64,000 nt of DNA from Scylla paramamosain (Eukaryota > Arthropoda > Malacostraca > Decapoda > Portunidae). Positions 13,411 to 26,399 of the stretch are shown here, piece by piece; the stretch's first letter is position 1, and the number at the start of each line of letters is the position of its first letter. The stretch covers positions 10,663,100 through 10,727,099 of the forward strand of contig NC_087156.1 of the NCBI RefSeq assembly GCF_035594125.1, given 5' to 3'. Made by a program: the position numbers and the translations under genes. The notes under the pieces are model-generated. The model did no database searches and was not told the origin of the DNA. It worked only from the letters and a program-made list of their open reading frames with translations.

Positions 13411-14340
13411 TCGAGGCTCCTCCATGCAGCAGTGACGGATGGGTTAACTCGGACCAGCGACAACGAGACTGTTGCCTCGATGCAGGCACAACGAGGGTGT
13501 TTGGCTCGATGCAGCCACAACGAGATTGGTGCCTGGATGCATCCACAACGAACTTGCTGCGACGATGTAGCCACAGCGAGAGTTTTTGTCTCGATGCAGC
13601 AACAACGAGATTCTCGAATCGATGCAGCCACATTGAGATTGTTGCCTCGATGCAGCCAGAACGAGATTGTTGCCACGATGCAGCAACAAAGAAATTGTTG
13701 CCTCGATGCAGGCACAATGAGCTTGTTTGATCTATGCATCTACAACAAGGGGTTTGGCTTGATGCAGCAAAATTGAGATTGTTGACTCGATGCAGACGCA
13801 CCGAGATTGTTGCCTCGATGCAGCAACAAGGAGAAGTTGCCTCGATGCAGTTATATCGAGAATGTTGCCTTGATGCAGCCACAACGAGACTGTTGCCTCG
13901 ATACAGCCGCAACAAAATTGTTGCCACGAATGCAGATACAACGGAGAGGTTAACTCGTACCTGGGACAACGAGACTGTTGCCTCGAAAAAGGCACCATGA
14001 GCGGGTTTGACTAGATGCACTCCACAACGAGCTTGCTGCCTCGATGTAGCCACAACGAGATTCTTGCCTCGATGCAGCAACAACGAGATTCTTGTCTCAA
14101 TGCAGTAACAACGAGATTACTGCCTCGATGCACCCACAACGAGATTGTTGCCTTATAGAGCCACAAAGATTGTTCCCTCGATGAAGCCACAATGAGCTTC
14201 TGCCTCTATGGAGCCAAAAAAGGGGGTAGGCCACAACAAAGGAGCAGGCTCGATGCAGCGACAACGATATTGTTGCATCCATGCAGCCATAACGAGGGGG
14301 TTCGTTTCGATGTACCCACAACGGGATTATTGCCTTGATG
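13411..14340 (-). repeat. satellite block 6, inverted polarity
   Basis: Inverted monomers. A local duplication is visible: GGTTAACTCG followed by ACAACGAGACTGTTGCCTCG occurs near 13,440 and again near 13,950, a spacing of about 510 bp. Confidence 0.85.
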
Positions 14341-16316
14341 CATCAAGCCAACCCCTTCGTTGTGCTTGTATCGATGGAACAGTCTCTTTGTGGCTGCATC
14401 AATGCAACAATCTCTTTTTGGCTACATCGAGACAACACGCTCGTTGTGTCTGGATCGAAGCAGCAAGCTCAATGTGGATGCAGCGAGACAACAACCTCGT
14501 TGTTGCTGCCTCGAGGCAACAATCTCGTAGTAACTGCATCGAGGCAACAATCTAGTTATGGGTGCATAGAACCAACTTCTTCGTTATGGCTGCATCGAGG
14601 AAACAATCTCGTTGTGGCTGCATCGAAGCAGCATACTCGATGTGGCAGGATCAAGACAAAAAATCACGTTATGGGTGCCTCAAGACCAATCCCTCGTTTT
14701 TGCTGCATCGAGGCAACAATCTCGTTGTGGCTGCATCGAATCAACAATCTCAGTTTGGCTGCATCGAGGCAACAGTCTCGTTGAGGATACATTGATTCAA
14801 CAATTTTGTTGTTGATGCATCGTGGCAACAATCTCATTTTGGCTACATCGATGCAGCAAGCTTGTTGTGGCTGCATCGAGGCACCAATCTCGTTGTGGCT
14901 CCGTTTCGTTGTGGCTGCATGGAGCCAACCCTCTCATTGTGGTTATATCGAGGAAGCAAGCTAGTTGTGGCTCTATCGAGGCAAAAATATCGTTGTAGTT
15001 GCATCGAAGAAACCCCCTCGTTGTGGTTGCATCGAGGCAACAATCTCTTTGTGGCTGCATCGATCGAACCCGATATTTATGGCTCCATCGAGGCAACTAT
15101 CTCGTTGTGGCTGCAGCGAGCCAACCACCTCGTTGTGGCTGTATTTAGGAACAATATCGTTTTGGCTGCATCGAGGCAGCAACCTTGTTGTGGCTCCATC
15201 GAGTCAACCTTCTCGCTGTGTCTACATCGAGGAAGCAAGCTTGTTGTAGCTGCATCAAGGCAACAATCTCGATGTGGCTTCATCGAAGGAACAGTCTCGT
15301 TGTGAGTGCATCGAACCCAACCATTTGGATTTGGTTGCGTCGAGGCAACAATCTCATTGTAGCTGTATCGAGGAAGCAAGCTCGTTGTGGCTGCATCGAG
15401 GCAAGAATCTTGTTAGGTATGAGTGTATCGAGCCAACCTCTTCGTTGTGGCTGCAGCGATTAAACAATTTCGTTGTGGCTGCATTGAAGCAGCATGCTCG
15501 TTGTGGCTGCATCAAGGCAAAAATCTCGTTGTGGGTACATAGAGCCAAACCCCTAGATTTTGCTGCAGGCAACAATCTCGTTGTGGCTGCATCTAGGCAA
15601 CAATCTCATTTTGACTACATAGAGTCGACAATCTCGTTGTTGCTGCATTGATGCAGCAAGCTTGTTTTGGCTGCATCGATGCGCCAATCTCGTTGTCGCT
15701 ACATCGATCTACCCCCTTCGTTGTGGCTGCATCGAAGCAACAATCTCGTCGTGGCTGAAACAAGCCAATATATTGTGGTTGCATCAATTCAACAATCTCG
15801 TTGTGGCAACATCGAGGCAGCAAGTTCATTGTGTTTGCTTCGAGGCAGCAGTCTCTTTGTGGCTGCATCGAGCTAATCTCTTTGTTTTGGCTGCATGGAG
15901 GCAACAATCTCTTTGTGGCTTTATCGAGGCAAGAAGCTCGTTCTGGTTGCATGGAGGCAACAATCTAGTTGTGACTGCATCGAAGGAACAATTTTGTTGT
16001 GGTTGCTTCGATGCAACAATCTCGTTGTGGGCGCTTCAAGCCAACCCCTGCATCGAGGTTGAATCGAGGAAGCAAGCTCGTTGTGGCTGCATCGAGGCAA
16101 CAATCTAGGTATGCGTCGAAGGAACAATTTTGTTGTGGCTGCATCGAGGCAACAATCTCCTTGTGGTTCCATTCAGGCAAAAACCTCGTTGTGGCAGCAT
16201 CAAGAGAACAATTTCGTTGTGGCCTCATCGAGGTAATGATCACCTTTTGGTAGCATCGAGGCAACAACCTCTTTGTGGTTGCATCGAGACAACAATCTCG
16301 TTGTGGCTGCATCAAG
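14341..16316 (+). repeat. satellite block 7, forward polarity
   Basis: Forward monomers. It ends at another copy of the GATTGTTGGTCTGATGCAG switch at about 16,316. About 80 bp before the switch there is a TAATGATCACCTT monomer, as also occurs before the switches near 9,195 and 12,392. Confidence 0.86.
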
Positions 16317-17355
16317 ATTGTTGGTCTGATGCAGCAACAACGAGTTGGTAGGCTCGATGCAGACACAACGAGCTTGCTGCATCCAAGCAGCCAAAGAGAG
16401 AAGTTTTGTTCGATACAACCACAACGAGATTGGTCACTCGATACATCTTCATCGAGCTTACTGTCTCGATGCAGCTAATCGATATTGCTGTTTCGATGCA
16501 GTCACAACGAAGGGGTTGGCTAGATGCACCCACAACGAGATTGATGATTTGATACATCAAAAACGAGGGCGTTGGCTCAATGCAGTCACAATGAGCTTGC
16601 TGACTTGATGCATCCACAACGGGATTGTTCCTTTAATGCAGAAAAAACGAAGATTGTTGCCTCGATGCAGCTAATCGAGAATGTTCTCTCGATGCAGTAA
16701 CAAAGAGATTGATGCCTTGATGCAGCTACAAAGGGAATTTTGCCACGATGCAGCCAGAACGAGGTTGTTACATCGATACATCCACAACAAACTTGCTACC
16801 TCGACGCAGCCTCAACGAAGGGATTGGCTCTATAAGATACAACGAGATGCAGCTACAATGATCTTCCTTCCTTGATATAGCCACAACGAGATTCTTGCCT
16901 CGTTGCAGAAACAACGAAGGGGTTGCAACGATGCAGCCATAAAGAGATTGTTGCAACGATGCAGCCACTACTAGATTGGTTGCCATGCAACGATTGTTGA
17001 CACGATGCAGCCACAACGAGGTTGCTGCCTCGATTCAGCCACAAAGAGAGGGATGGCTCGATGAAGCCACAACGAGATTGTTGTCTCGATGCAGCCAAAA
17101 GTAGATTGTTGCCTCGATGCAGCCACAACGAAGTTGGCTATACAGCCAACGATACCTTGATACAGCCAACGATGCCTCGATACAGCCACAAAGAGCATGC
17201 TGCCTCCACAACGAGAATCTTGCTAAGAAGCAACCACAACGAAGGGATTGGCTTGATGCAGCCACAAAGAGATTATTGCTTTGATGCAGCAACAACGAGG
17301 GGGTTGGATCGATGCAGCCACAAAGAGACTGGTGTCTTGATACAGCCACAGGGAG
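16317..17355 (-). repeat. satellite block 8, inverted polarity, right end of array
   Basis: Inverted monomers degrade toward 17,355, where CAGCCACAGGGAGCTGGCAT gives way to unrelated sequence. Short, truncated monomers (CAGCCAACGATACCTTGATA type) occur near 17,140-17,190. Confidence 0.86.
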
Positions 17356-18976
17356 CTGGCATTATTTTGGTTTCGTTCTGTAGTTTATACGTTCATTATA
17401 AGAGTGAAATATACTCGCAAGTATAAAAAATTGCGATAAAACTAGCATATAACAATTTTTCTTTGCTTTCTCTTGCTTTCTGGAAACAAAGACAATTCCT
17501 GGAGTATTAGGAATCCCTATTCTCTTTCTTCGTCTCGGTGGAGGAAACACAAAGACGCTCACTCTCATTATAGATTTACACCCTCACCACCACCACCACC
17601 ACCACCACCACCACCACTATGGAAGATATGCAAATTCATACTTGTTTCGTTCACTTAAGTTTCAGGTACTCCTATGAAACTACTAAATGTAGCTTGGGTT
17701 CTTACTGGTAATCGGTTAGCTGCCACATTCCTCACCCTTCACACACCTGCTGTTGTTTCTTGTTAAATAGAGCCTGTGTTTATGAGATTAAGAATATTTT
17801 TTTATCTAAACTACCAACACTGATAAAGCGTCTCACTTAAAATCAATAGTGTTAGTAGTTTACATTAGAACAAGAGGGAATAACTTGAAGAAAAGGAGTG
17901 CTTTTATTTACTTATTTGTTTTTTCTCCTAAAGATAACCATAACATTTGAATTCAGAGAGGAACACAAAGGAAGAGCATACAGCACCAAGTCTCTGTTCT
18001 CGTATGCGTGTGTTTCCATGTTTCATAAAGAAAAGTACAATGCAAGACAAACCTCCTCTCACCAGCAGAGCATCGCGACACTGAAATGGCCACAGCAGCA
18101 TCTGGAGACAGAACCACAAGAGACAAGTGGCCGGGTCGGGAGGGACACTGCACTGATCTTCCATTACAACAGATCCTTTATATTCAAGCAGGCAAGCTGG
18201 GGAGGGCAGGCGAGAGTACACACGCGAGGTGGAAAATTCTACGTCGAGACGGGCAAATATTAACTAGGGGTGAAGGTCGTTAGTCAAATAATGATAAATT
18301 TCACATATTAATAACCTCGCACGAGAATGTTATTACTATAAATGATTAGCCAATTATCAGGAATAGATAAATCTCTTGAACACGTCATGCCAGAATGATA
18401 GAGGAGGAGGAGGAGGAGGAGAAGGAGGAGGAGGAGGAGGAGGAGGAGGAGGAGGATGTGGTGTGTGTGGCAGTGAAAGGGTGGTGGTGGCGGAGAAAGA
18501 GGGCTGTTGCTGAAGTGGAACACGACCGGCAGGAAGAATAAAAGGGTTAAAGGACCAACTGTGGGGAGGCGTGGTGTGCCAAGTGGTGGTGAGAGAAGGA
18601 GGGAGAAGTGGTGAGAGTGGGGCTGATGCTGTGTTTGCTTAATGGACAATACTTATTTTTATGTAATGATTTGTGGTGTTATTTATTTACTTTTTTATCA
18701 TGTTATTGCTTATTATTACTTTCTTACTGATTGACTGACTAAGTGTAGGGTTCCGAGACATGTGGAATGGTAGAGTTGATATGTGCCCTCCCCCTTCACT
18801 CTGGCCCTGTGGACCTCACACACAAGGACGCTAAATGGCAGTCATATCACATTATCTTATCCTGGATTACCTTTCACACGTGCTGCCTTGCTTCGCCTTC
18901 CACATATAAATCAATTAACGTTCTATGAAGAATGAATTCCTCGGGGCTTATTACACGGCGATATCAAGGCAAATAT
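17356..18976. other. unrecognised sequence with two trinucleotide tracts
   Basis: No recognisable gene. A (CAC)n run lies at about 17,585-17,616 and a (GGA)n run at about 18,401-18,456. A 42-bp segment on the minus strand near 18,050-18,100 has a good acceptor and donor, but it is too short to support. Confidence 0.5.
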
Positions 18977-18977
18977 G

Positions 18978-19925
<948 letters not shown>

Positions 19926-19929
19926 TTGT

Positions 19930-20674
19930 TAGGGAAAAGAAAACGGATGTATTGTGCACTAGTGAGACATGGCTGTGTAATGATATTCCGAATGAACACA
20001 ATGACATACCCGAATATAAAGTGTACAGATGTGATAAAGGTAGGGGAGGAGGTGTATGTATTTATACCACAGATGTGCATAAAGTAGTCCCAATAGAAAT
20101 TGATATTGTGAGGCCGCAGGGTGTTGAGGACGTGTGGGTGACGGTGCAGAGCAGCAAGTTTCCCAGTGTCATTATTGGCTGCCTGTACCGACACCCAAAA
20201 TCTCTTAGCCAAACTTATGATTATATAACTGACATCATCAGATATGTTAATTTAAAAGGTAAGTCTTTTTATATTTTAGGAGATATTAATGATAATATTT
20301 TATCCGATAACAGTAAAATGAAACAAATAATTTCGAATGCTAAACTGACACAGGTAATCAGGAAACACACGAAAACTACCCCCACTTCTGCCACCCTCAT
20401 AGACTTAATAGTCACTAATAAGACAAAGTCCATTTTACATTCTGACACAGTTCCGTATCCTGTAGCCGACCACGAGATCATTAGCGTGACCGTAAACTTA
20501 AAAAAGCCAAAGCGTCCACCTACCGTAAAAACATTTCGAAATTTAACCACTTACTCCCCTGAGACATTATGCAGTTTATTAAGACAAGAAAGTCACATTT
20601 GGAATAAATTTTTACCACAGACAACGTCAACACACAAGTTAATATATTCACAAATACTTTCAATAATTGTTTAG
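19930..20674 (+). pseudogene. LINE apurinic-type endonuclease domain
   Basis: The frame opens inside the endonuclease: a SETWL motif near the start, GRGGGVCIYT about 30 residues later, VIIGCLYRHP, ILGDIND and finally ADHEI. These are the conserved blocks of the exonuclease/endonuclease/phosphatase fold used by LINEs to nick target DNA. The N-terminal catalytic Asn block is absent because the element is truncated at the (CT)n tract. The frame stops at 20,672, before the linker to the reverse transcriptase. Confidence 0.82.
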
Positions 20675-20799
20675 ACTACTGTGCTCACTAGTCACAAAAG
20701 AAATCAAGAGACCCTCCGCCCAATGGATCAACGAACATTTACGAGCATTAATGCATGAGAGGGACACAACACAAATAAATCTCAAAAACGAAAGGTCCA

Positions 20800-22703
20800 A
20801 TGTATGTAGACTTACAGTCGAAATACAAGATATTTAAGCAAGAAGTTAAAAAGTCAATCTATAAAACTAGATCAGAATATTACAGCAACAAACTTGAGAC
20901 AAATAAAGGGAATTGTGCAGGTTCGTGGGGTTTATTGAAACATGTCATCTCCACTGACAAATGCAAAACTCCACTGGAACTTGATAACGACGAAAAAGCA
21001 GTGAGAAACAAAGTTGAGGCTTTCAGTAATTTTTTTGCCAACGATGGAAAGGTTACTTTCGAGAAAAACACAACAAATTCGCAGGGGTAATCAGAACGCG
21101 CCTATACCCAACAACAACAACACCAGCAACCAATTTTATAACATGTTTCGACCTGAACCAACAGATAGCGACACTGTTGTACCTAAAAAACACTTCTTCT
21201 CGTGGTTCCGACAATATCTCACTACGATTTCTAAAAGAATCCTTGCCAGTCATAATCCCGTACCTTACGTGTATAGTTAACTCGTCAATTGTAACAGGAC
21301 TGTTCCCTGAATCCTGGAAACACGCTATTGTAGCTCTTGTTTTCAAGACAAGAGATGTTATGGAACCAAAAAATTATCGTCCAATACCTCTTCTACCAAT
21401 TATCTCTAAGGTTCTCGAGAAAGTTATTGCTGCTCAGCTCATCTCATACCTCGATCTCATACCTCATACCTCATACCTCGATCTCCTTAGTAAGACACAA
21501 TACGGTTTCAGACCTAAGCTCTCTACAGAAAACGCTCTTCTTACTTTGTCTAACTCACTGTTTGAAACCATTGACAGGAGAAATATCTCATTAGTAACGC
21601 TGTGTGACTTATCTAAAGCATTTGACAGAGTAAATCATGAAATATTATTGAGGAAACTCAGAATGTTGCGAATCGATTCCTTTTGGTTCCATGGCTACCT
21701 TCACAATAGAACATAATCGGTCAGAATAGGCAAACATATCTCTAAGAAATTTGACGTTGCTTATGGCGTTCCGCAAGGGTCAGTCCTCGGTCCACTACTG
21801 TTTTCAATAATCGTGAATGACCTCTCGCAGCACATCCCCGACTGTCTGGTCATACAGTACGCTGATAACACGCAGCTCATTCACACAGGAGAAATAACCA
21901 GCATTTACGATCTCGTTTACAGCGAAGAGCTGGCTCTATCTCAAGCTAAGGGATATTTTCATTTAAATGGATTATTGCTAAACACTACAAAGACACAATG
22001 TATGTTTGTCACCAGCAAGGGTCTCATATCTCAGATTCCACCCAATACTTGCTTACAAGTTGATGACACTAAGATACTCCCCAGCAGCTCCCTTAAAAAC
22101 TTAGGTGTTTACTTTGACTCTCATATCACTTTTGATACTCTTGTAAATAAGATAAGTACGAATTTTTTTAGCACCATATTACATATTAATAGAAATAAGG
22201 ATTGTTTTAACAGGAGAGCAAGAATTACTCTCATGTAAACATAAGTAATAAGCATCAACTATGGAATAAGGATATAGAGAACAACAAATATCACTCCTAC
22301 ACAACAAATTCAAAAGCTTCAAAACTTTGCTGCAAAAGTTGCATTAGGCAACGGTGCCAAAATTCACCACGCCACACCCTTTCTGAGAGAACTTGGCTGG
22401 TTGAAAGTACATCAGAAATATAAGTACGAGTTAGGCATTATTACCTACAATATTATCCATGGCAATATCCCTAACCACTTATTCTATCTCCCGAGAGTGA
22501 GTGATGCCTGTACTGCCCCTACTAGACAACAGCATAATGTGTATGAGCCTAAGACCAACACCTGTACTGGGGCGAGGTCTCTACTGGTTGCTGGACCAAA
22601 ATTCGGGAACAGCCTTCCTTCTTCTATAAGGAATGCACCGTCCATACGAACGTACAAAAAACTGCTGTTCACTTTTCTTTTCAACAAAGAATTCAGTGTA
22701 TAA
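20800..22703 (+). pseudogene. LINE reverse transcriptase, frameshifted, YADN active site
   Basis: The remaining coding region is split over several frames. Linker: 20,800-21,090. Fingers and palm: 21,177-21,716, with NYRPIPLLPIISKVLEK and DLSKAFDRVNHE. Palm to thumb: 21,720-22,238. C-terminal tail: 22,401-22,703. [12 protein letters not shown] is followed by YADN at 21,858-21,869. The family consensus is YADD, so the second catalytic Asp is replaced by Asn. A short internal duplication of CATACCTC units near 21,445-21,485 adds residues in the palm. The copy is clearly inactive. Confidence 0.83.
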
Positions 22704-22740
22704 ATCAGCAGCACGCCTTTCTTACATGTAATTCTGTATT

Positions 22741-22985
22741 CTATAGCGTCTCATTTATACTTTTATCTATAGTTTTACTTTTATTTTATACACTTAACTA
22801 CTGTCTCATTATAATTTTACACTCTTTTATCTATTGTTTTACTTTTATTTTAGTCATTTAGCTACAGTCCCATTTATAAGTTTACACTCTTTTATATATT
22901 GTTTTACTTTTATTTTAGTCATTTAACTACTGTCTTATTTATAATTTTGTAATCTTTTATCTATTGTTTTACTTACAATTTAAAT
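22741..22985 (+). repeat. approximately 65-bp tandem repeat in the LINE 3' UTR
   Basis: Three to four copies of an AT-rich unit containing ACTCTTTTATCTATTGTTTT and ACTTTTATTTTAGTCATTTA lie between the reverse transcriptase stop and the terminal tail. Confidence 0.8.
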
Positions 22986-23426
22986 CACAGTAATAACATG
23001 CACCAGCAGTAGGATATGGTGTGGATCTAATGTATAACTTATATGTTAAAGTGGACTTCACTCAAATAGAATGTAATAGTTGTAAACCTAAACAAGAATA
23101 ACCATTGTACAATGGAATAAATATCTGATTCTGATTATGATTCTGATTCCTTCTCTCCCTCTCTTTATTATCTCATTTTGCATCCTTCTACCTCCTTCCC
23201 TCCTCCCTTTCATCTTACTTCTTGCTACTTAACTTTCCTTCCTCTACATTTAACTGCATCTCATCTCCCTCTCTTCCATTTTTATGTCCGATAATGCTCT
23301 TCCTCTTCCTCCTCCTTCTTCTCTTTCCCCTCTTCCTCTTCCTTTTCCTTCTCTTCCTATATCTAGTCCTATGCATTCTCCATATATCTGTTTATTTCCC
23401 TCCTGTTCTGATTTCTTTCTCACCAT

Positions 23427-24042
<616 letters not shown>

Positions 24043-24044
24043 GT

Positions 24045-24240
<196 letters not shown>

Positions 24241-24558
24241 ACATTCCTACTTTTAAAACTGTTCGTCAGCCTTCGTGAATCCTGAAACTCCAACAAACAG
24301 CTAGCAACACACTTCCCTGAGCAGTAAAGGGCGGACGTTGTCATCTTCTGGCGTTACTCCTTCGAGACGCACAGTAAAATATGTAAGTTCGTGTAGCGTC
24401 AACATATTGACCGAACAGTTAGAGATTGTATATCAATACGTATATCAGTATATCTGTCTTGTGTGGGAGGGTGCGTGATTGGCTGAGAGCCTCTGTTCCC
24501 AGCTTATGTGCAATTTTGTGTATTTTAAAGTATCTGTCTGTCTGTCTGTTTGTCTATT

Positions 24559-24559
24559 A

Positions 24560-24623
<64 letters not shown>

Positions 24624-24734
24624 ACACAGACTCAGTGTGAGCCATCAATCAATAGTCCCTTCTAGATTTGACTTACCTTTAGGATTAATGTACATTTTCT
24701 GTTTGTTGACTGCCTAAAGAATAAACCGTTTATT

Positions 24735-24765
<31 letters not shown>

Positions 24766-24780
24766 TTATTACACACACAC
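24559..24780. repeat. (CA)n pair flanking a (TTA)n-tailed insert
   Basis: A (CA)n tract at 24,559-24,620, about 150 bp including AATAAACCGTTTATTATTAT and a (TTA)n run, then a second short (CA)n near 24,772-24,786. Copy 2 has one continuous (CA)n (51,091-51,230) and lacks the middle. The TTA-tailed middle could be a small element inserted in the tract; that is not proven. Confidence 0.8.
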
Positions 24781-24886
24781 ACACATACAATAACTCAACA
24801 TTTGCTTTTTCCAAATGTCGCATGAAAGAAAGAAGAAAGCGGCAGAAAAGTGTGCACGATATATATGCATGAGTATTGTGTTGCAA

Positions 24887-24892
<6 letters not shown>

Positions 24893-24967
<75 letters not shown>
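24893..24967 (+). repeat. (CT)n microsatellite
   Basis: Uninterrupted (CT)n. Its counterpart in copy 2 is 51,342-51,458, which is longer. Confidence 0.96.
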
Positions 24968-24972
<5 letters not shown>

Positions 24973-25112
24973 TTCTGCCGTTAAGATTTCAACACAGTTC
25001 CAGTGATCCACACAACAATACACAAAATTCATAACATTTATGCATTTTTCATTTCTGGAAAGATAATTCATAGACTAGCAGGATAATTGTGTGTATTTTT
25101 GGCGACAGAAAA

Positions 25113-25114
<2 letters not shown>

Positions 25115-25172
<58 letters not shown>
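25115..25172 (+). repeat. (GT)n microsatellite
   Basis: Uninterrupted (GT)n, paired with 51,532-51,574. Confidence 0.96.
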
Positions 25173-25177
<5 letters not shown>

Positions 25178-25599
25178 GGCGCCTCTGTTTTCAACGTGAT
25201 TCACAGATAGAAGGATTCATGTTTTTTTTTATTCCTTTTTTGTTTTATAATGTTTTGTTTTCTTTTGTTTCTCTAGGTTTATATGTAAAATCTCTCCTTT
25301 TTATCCATTGCTCGTGTGCAATTTACGAAACATGAACATACATATATCTTCGTTATGCGAAATTCAGTGTCTGCCTCAAAGTCTCTGATATTTTTCTTTT
25401 TGTAATGATTCTATATATGTATGTTTGTTTACTATTTCATTTGGCATATGCACCCATCAGTCAGTCTGTCTATGTGTCTTTGTCTGTGCTGCTTTCTGAA
25501 TGTCTGATATGCTGGCTGACTCTCTAATGTAATTTCCTTCTAACATAGTACATACCTTTATTTATCTTAGTTTGTTTACCATGATTTACAGTTGCTTTT

Positions 25600-25846
25600 C
25601 TATATGTTCTGTCCATCAATATACAGCTAATTTCTCTCTTTATCTGATTCATCGCTTACATTTACACTTTCTTCTTATTTGTTTATGTATATTGCTCTTC
25701 AACCATCCTACCTTCCTGTGTTTCTTCACTTACCTACCCATTCGTCGATGTTTTTATCTGTGTAACTCTCCCTATCTAATACTTCTACCTTCTTATCTAC
25801 AACGGGCATTTATCAACATATTTTCCCACTTAAGTACTTATTATCC

Positions 25847-25878
<32 letters not shown>

Positions 25879-26110
25879 CTATTTATCTAATCTATTTTCT
25901 GCTTACTGAACTGTTTATCTACCCATCTATTTATATATGTAATTAAATACTTATTCATTTATTCATCTATCTATCAATCTATCTATCTATCCATCTGTCC
26001 ATCTATATATCTATTTATCAGCCAGTCGATCTATTTAACCATTTACCCATCCAGCCATCTATCTATAAATCTACCTGTTCAACCAGATACCTATTCATTA
26101 ATCAATTTGT
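25600..26110. repeat. degenerate tetranucleotide-rich DNA
   Basis: Pyrimidine-rich sequence with (CTGT)n at about 25,848-25,880 and imperfect CTAT/CCAT runs to about 26,090. Positions 25,946-26,116 are missing from copy 2. No coding signal. Confidence 0.7.
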
Positions 26111-26152
26111 CAGACCAAACACATTTCTCTATCTGCGCCTGAACATACTCAC

Positions 26153-26326
26153 CGATCCATCTCCCCGTTCACCGCCACTGTACCGAGATAATGCACCCTC
26201 AATACACTCCTGTACTCGGCGGCGGCTAGGCAACGCTATTTCGACATGTTCCACTAAACATCCCTCCAGTTCCTCCCACAGCTCCCTGCTTATGAGGGGA
26301 GACAAGGCCCTGCTAATACTACGGGA
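26153..26326 (-). CDS. candidate internal exon of an unidentified host gene
   Basis: Read on the minus strand, a polypyrimidine stretch of more than 25 bases ends in CTCCTCCAG at 26,327. It is followed by 174 bp (58 codons) open in one frame and a strong donor, ATCG|GTGAGTATG, at 26,152. The peptide is helical and charged in the middle (RELWEELEGCLVEHVE) and basic later (PSRRRVQECIEGALSRY), unlike the repeat-derived frames around it. Exon length is a multiple of 3, so both ends are phase 0. I do not recognise the family, and no neighbouring exon was found with confidence. The paralogue at 52,385-52,558 is broken. Chance occurrence is possible; RNA evidence would decide. Confidence 0.45.
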
Positions 26327-26399
26327 CTGGAGGAGGAGGGGGAGGAAGAGGAGGGGCGTCTGTTGCAAGCATTAAGTCGGCAAAAGGAAGGATGGAACG

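Larger units (their letters stand above)
1..17355. repeat. 28-bp satellite array with alternating polarity
   Basis: The stretch consists of degenerate tandem copies of a 28-bp monomer that reads roughly GCTGCATCGAGGCAACAATC followed by TCGTTGTG. Three monomer flavours recur: one with GAGGCAACAATCTCG, one with GAGCCAACCCCTTCG and one with GAGGCAGCAAGCTCG. Because 28 is not a multiple of 3, three monomers make 84 nt, and each strand encodes a 28-residue cyclic peptide whatever the frame; the monomer has no stop codon in any frame. Reading frames of 60-300 codons here are therefore by-products, and I call none of them a gene. The array is cut off by the left window edge, interrupted by one LINE, and ends near 17,355. 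Monomers contain short self-complementary arms such as ACAA/TTGT. Confidence 0.95.
19930..23150 (+). mobile_element. L2/Crack-like LINE, degenerate
   Basis: A plus-strand non-LTR retrotransposon beginning within the endonuclease and running through a reverse transcriptase to a 3' UTR. It ends with AATAAATATCTGATTCTGAT and further TGATTC repeats, a polyadenylation-type signal followed by a simple-repeat tail. The C-terminal tail motif has the form GPKFGNSLPSSIRNAPS and is followed by a short Phe/Lys-rich end, as in L2/Crack/Daphne-type elements. It has many frameshifts. Clade assignment is from motif memory only; the family is related to, but diverged from, the elements at 35,824 and 61,525. 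Confidence 0.82.

Noticed and set aside
1..17355. CRISPR-like direct repeats of 28 bp
   Set aside because: The repeats are head-to-tail with no spacers, polarity flips, and the context is eukaryotic.
18050..18110. 42-bp minus-strand micro-exon with CTGTCTCCAG acceptor and GTGAGAGG donor
   Set aside because: Too short to distinguish from chance; no supporting neighbour or paralogue.
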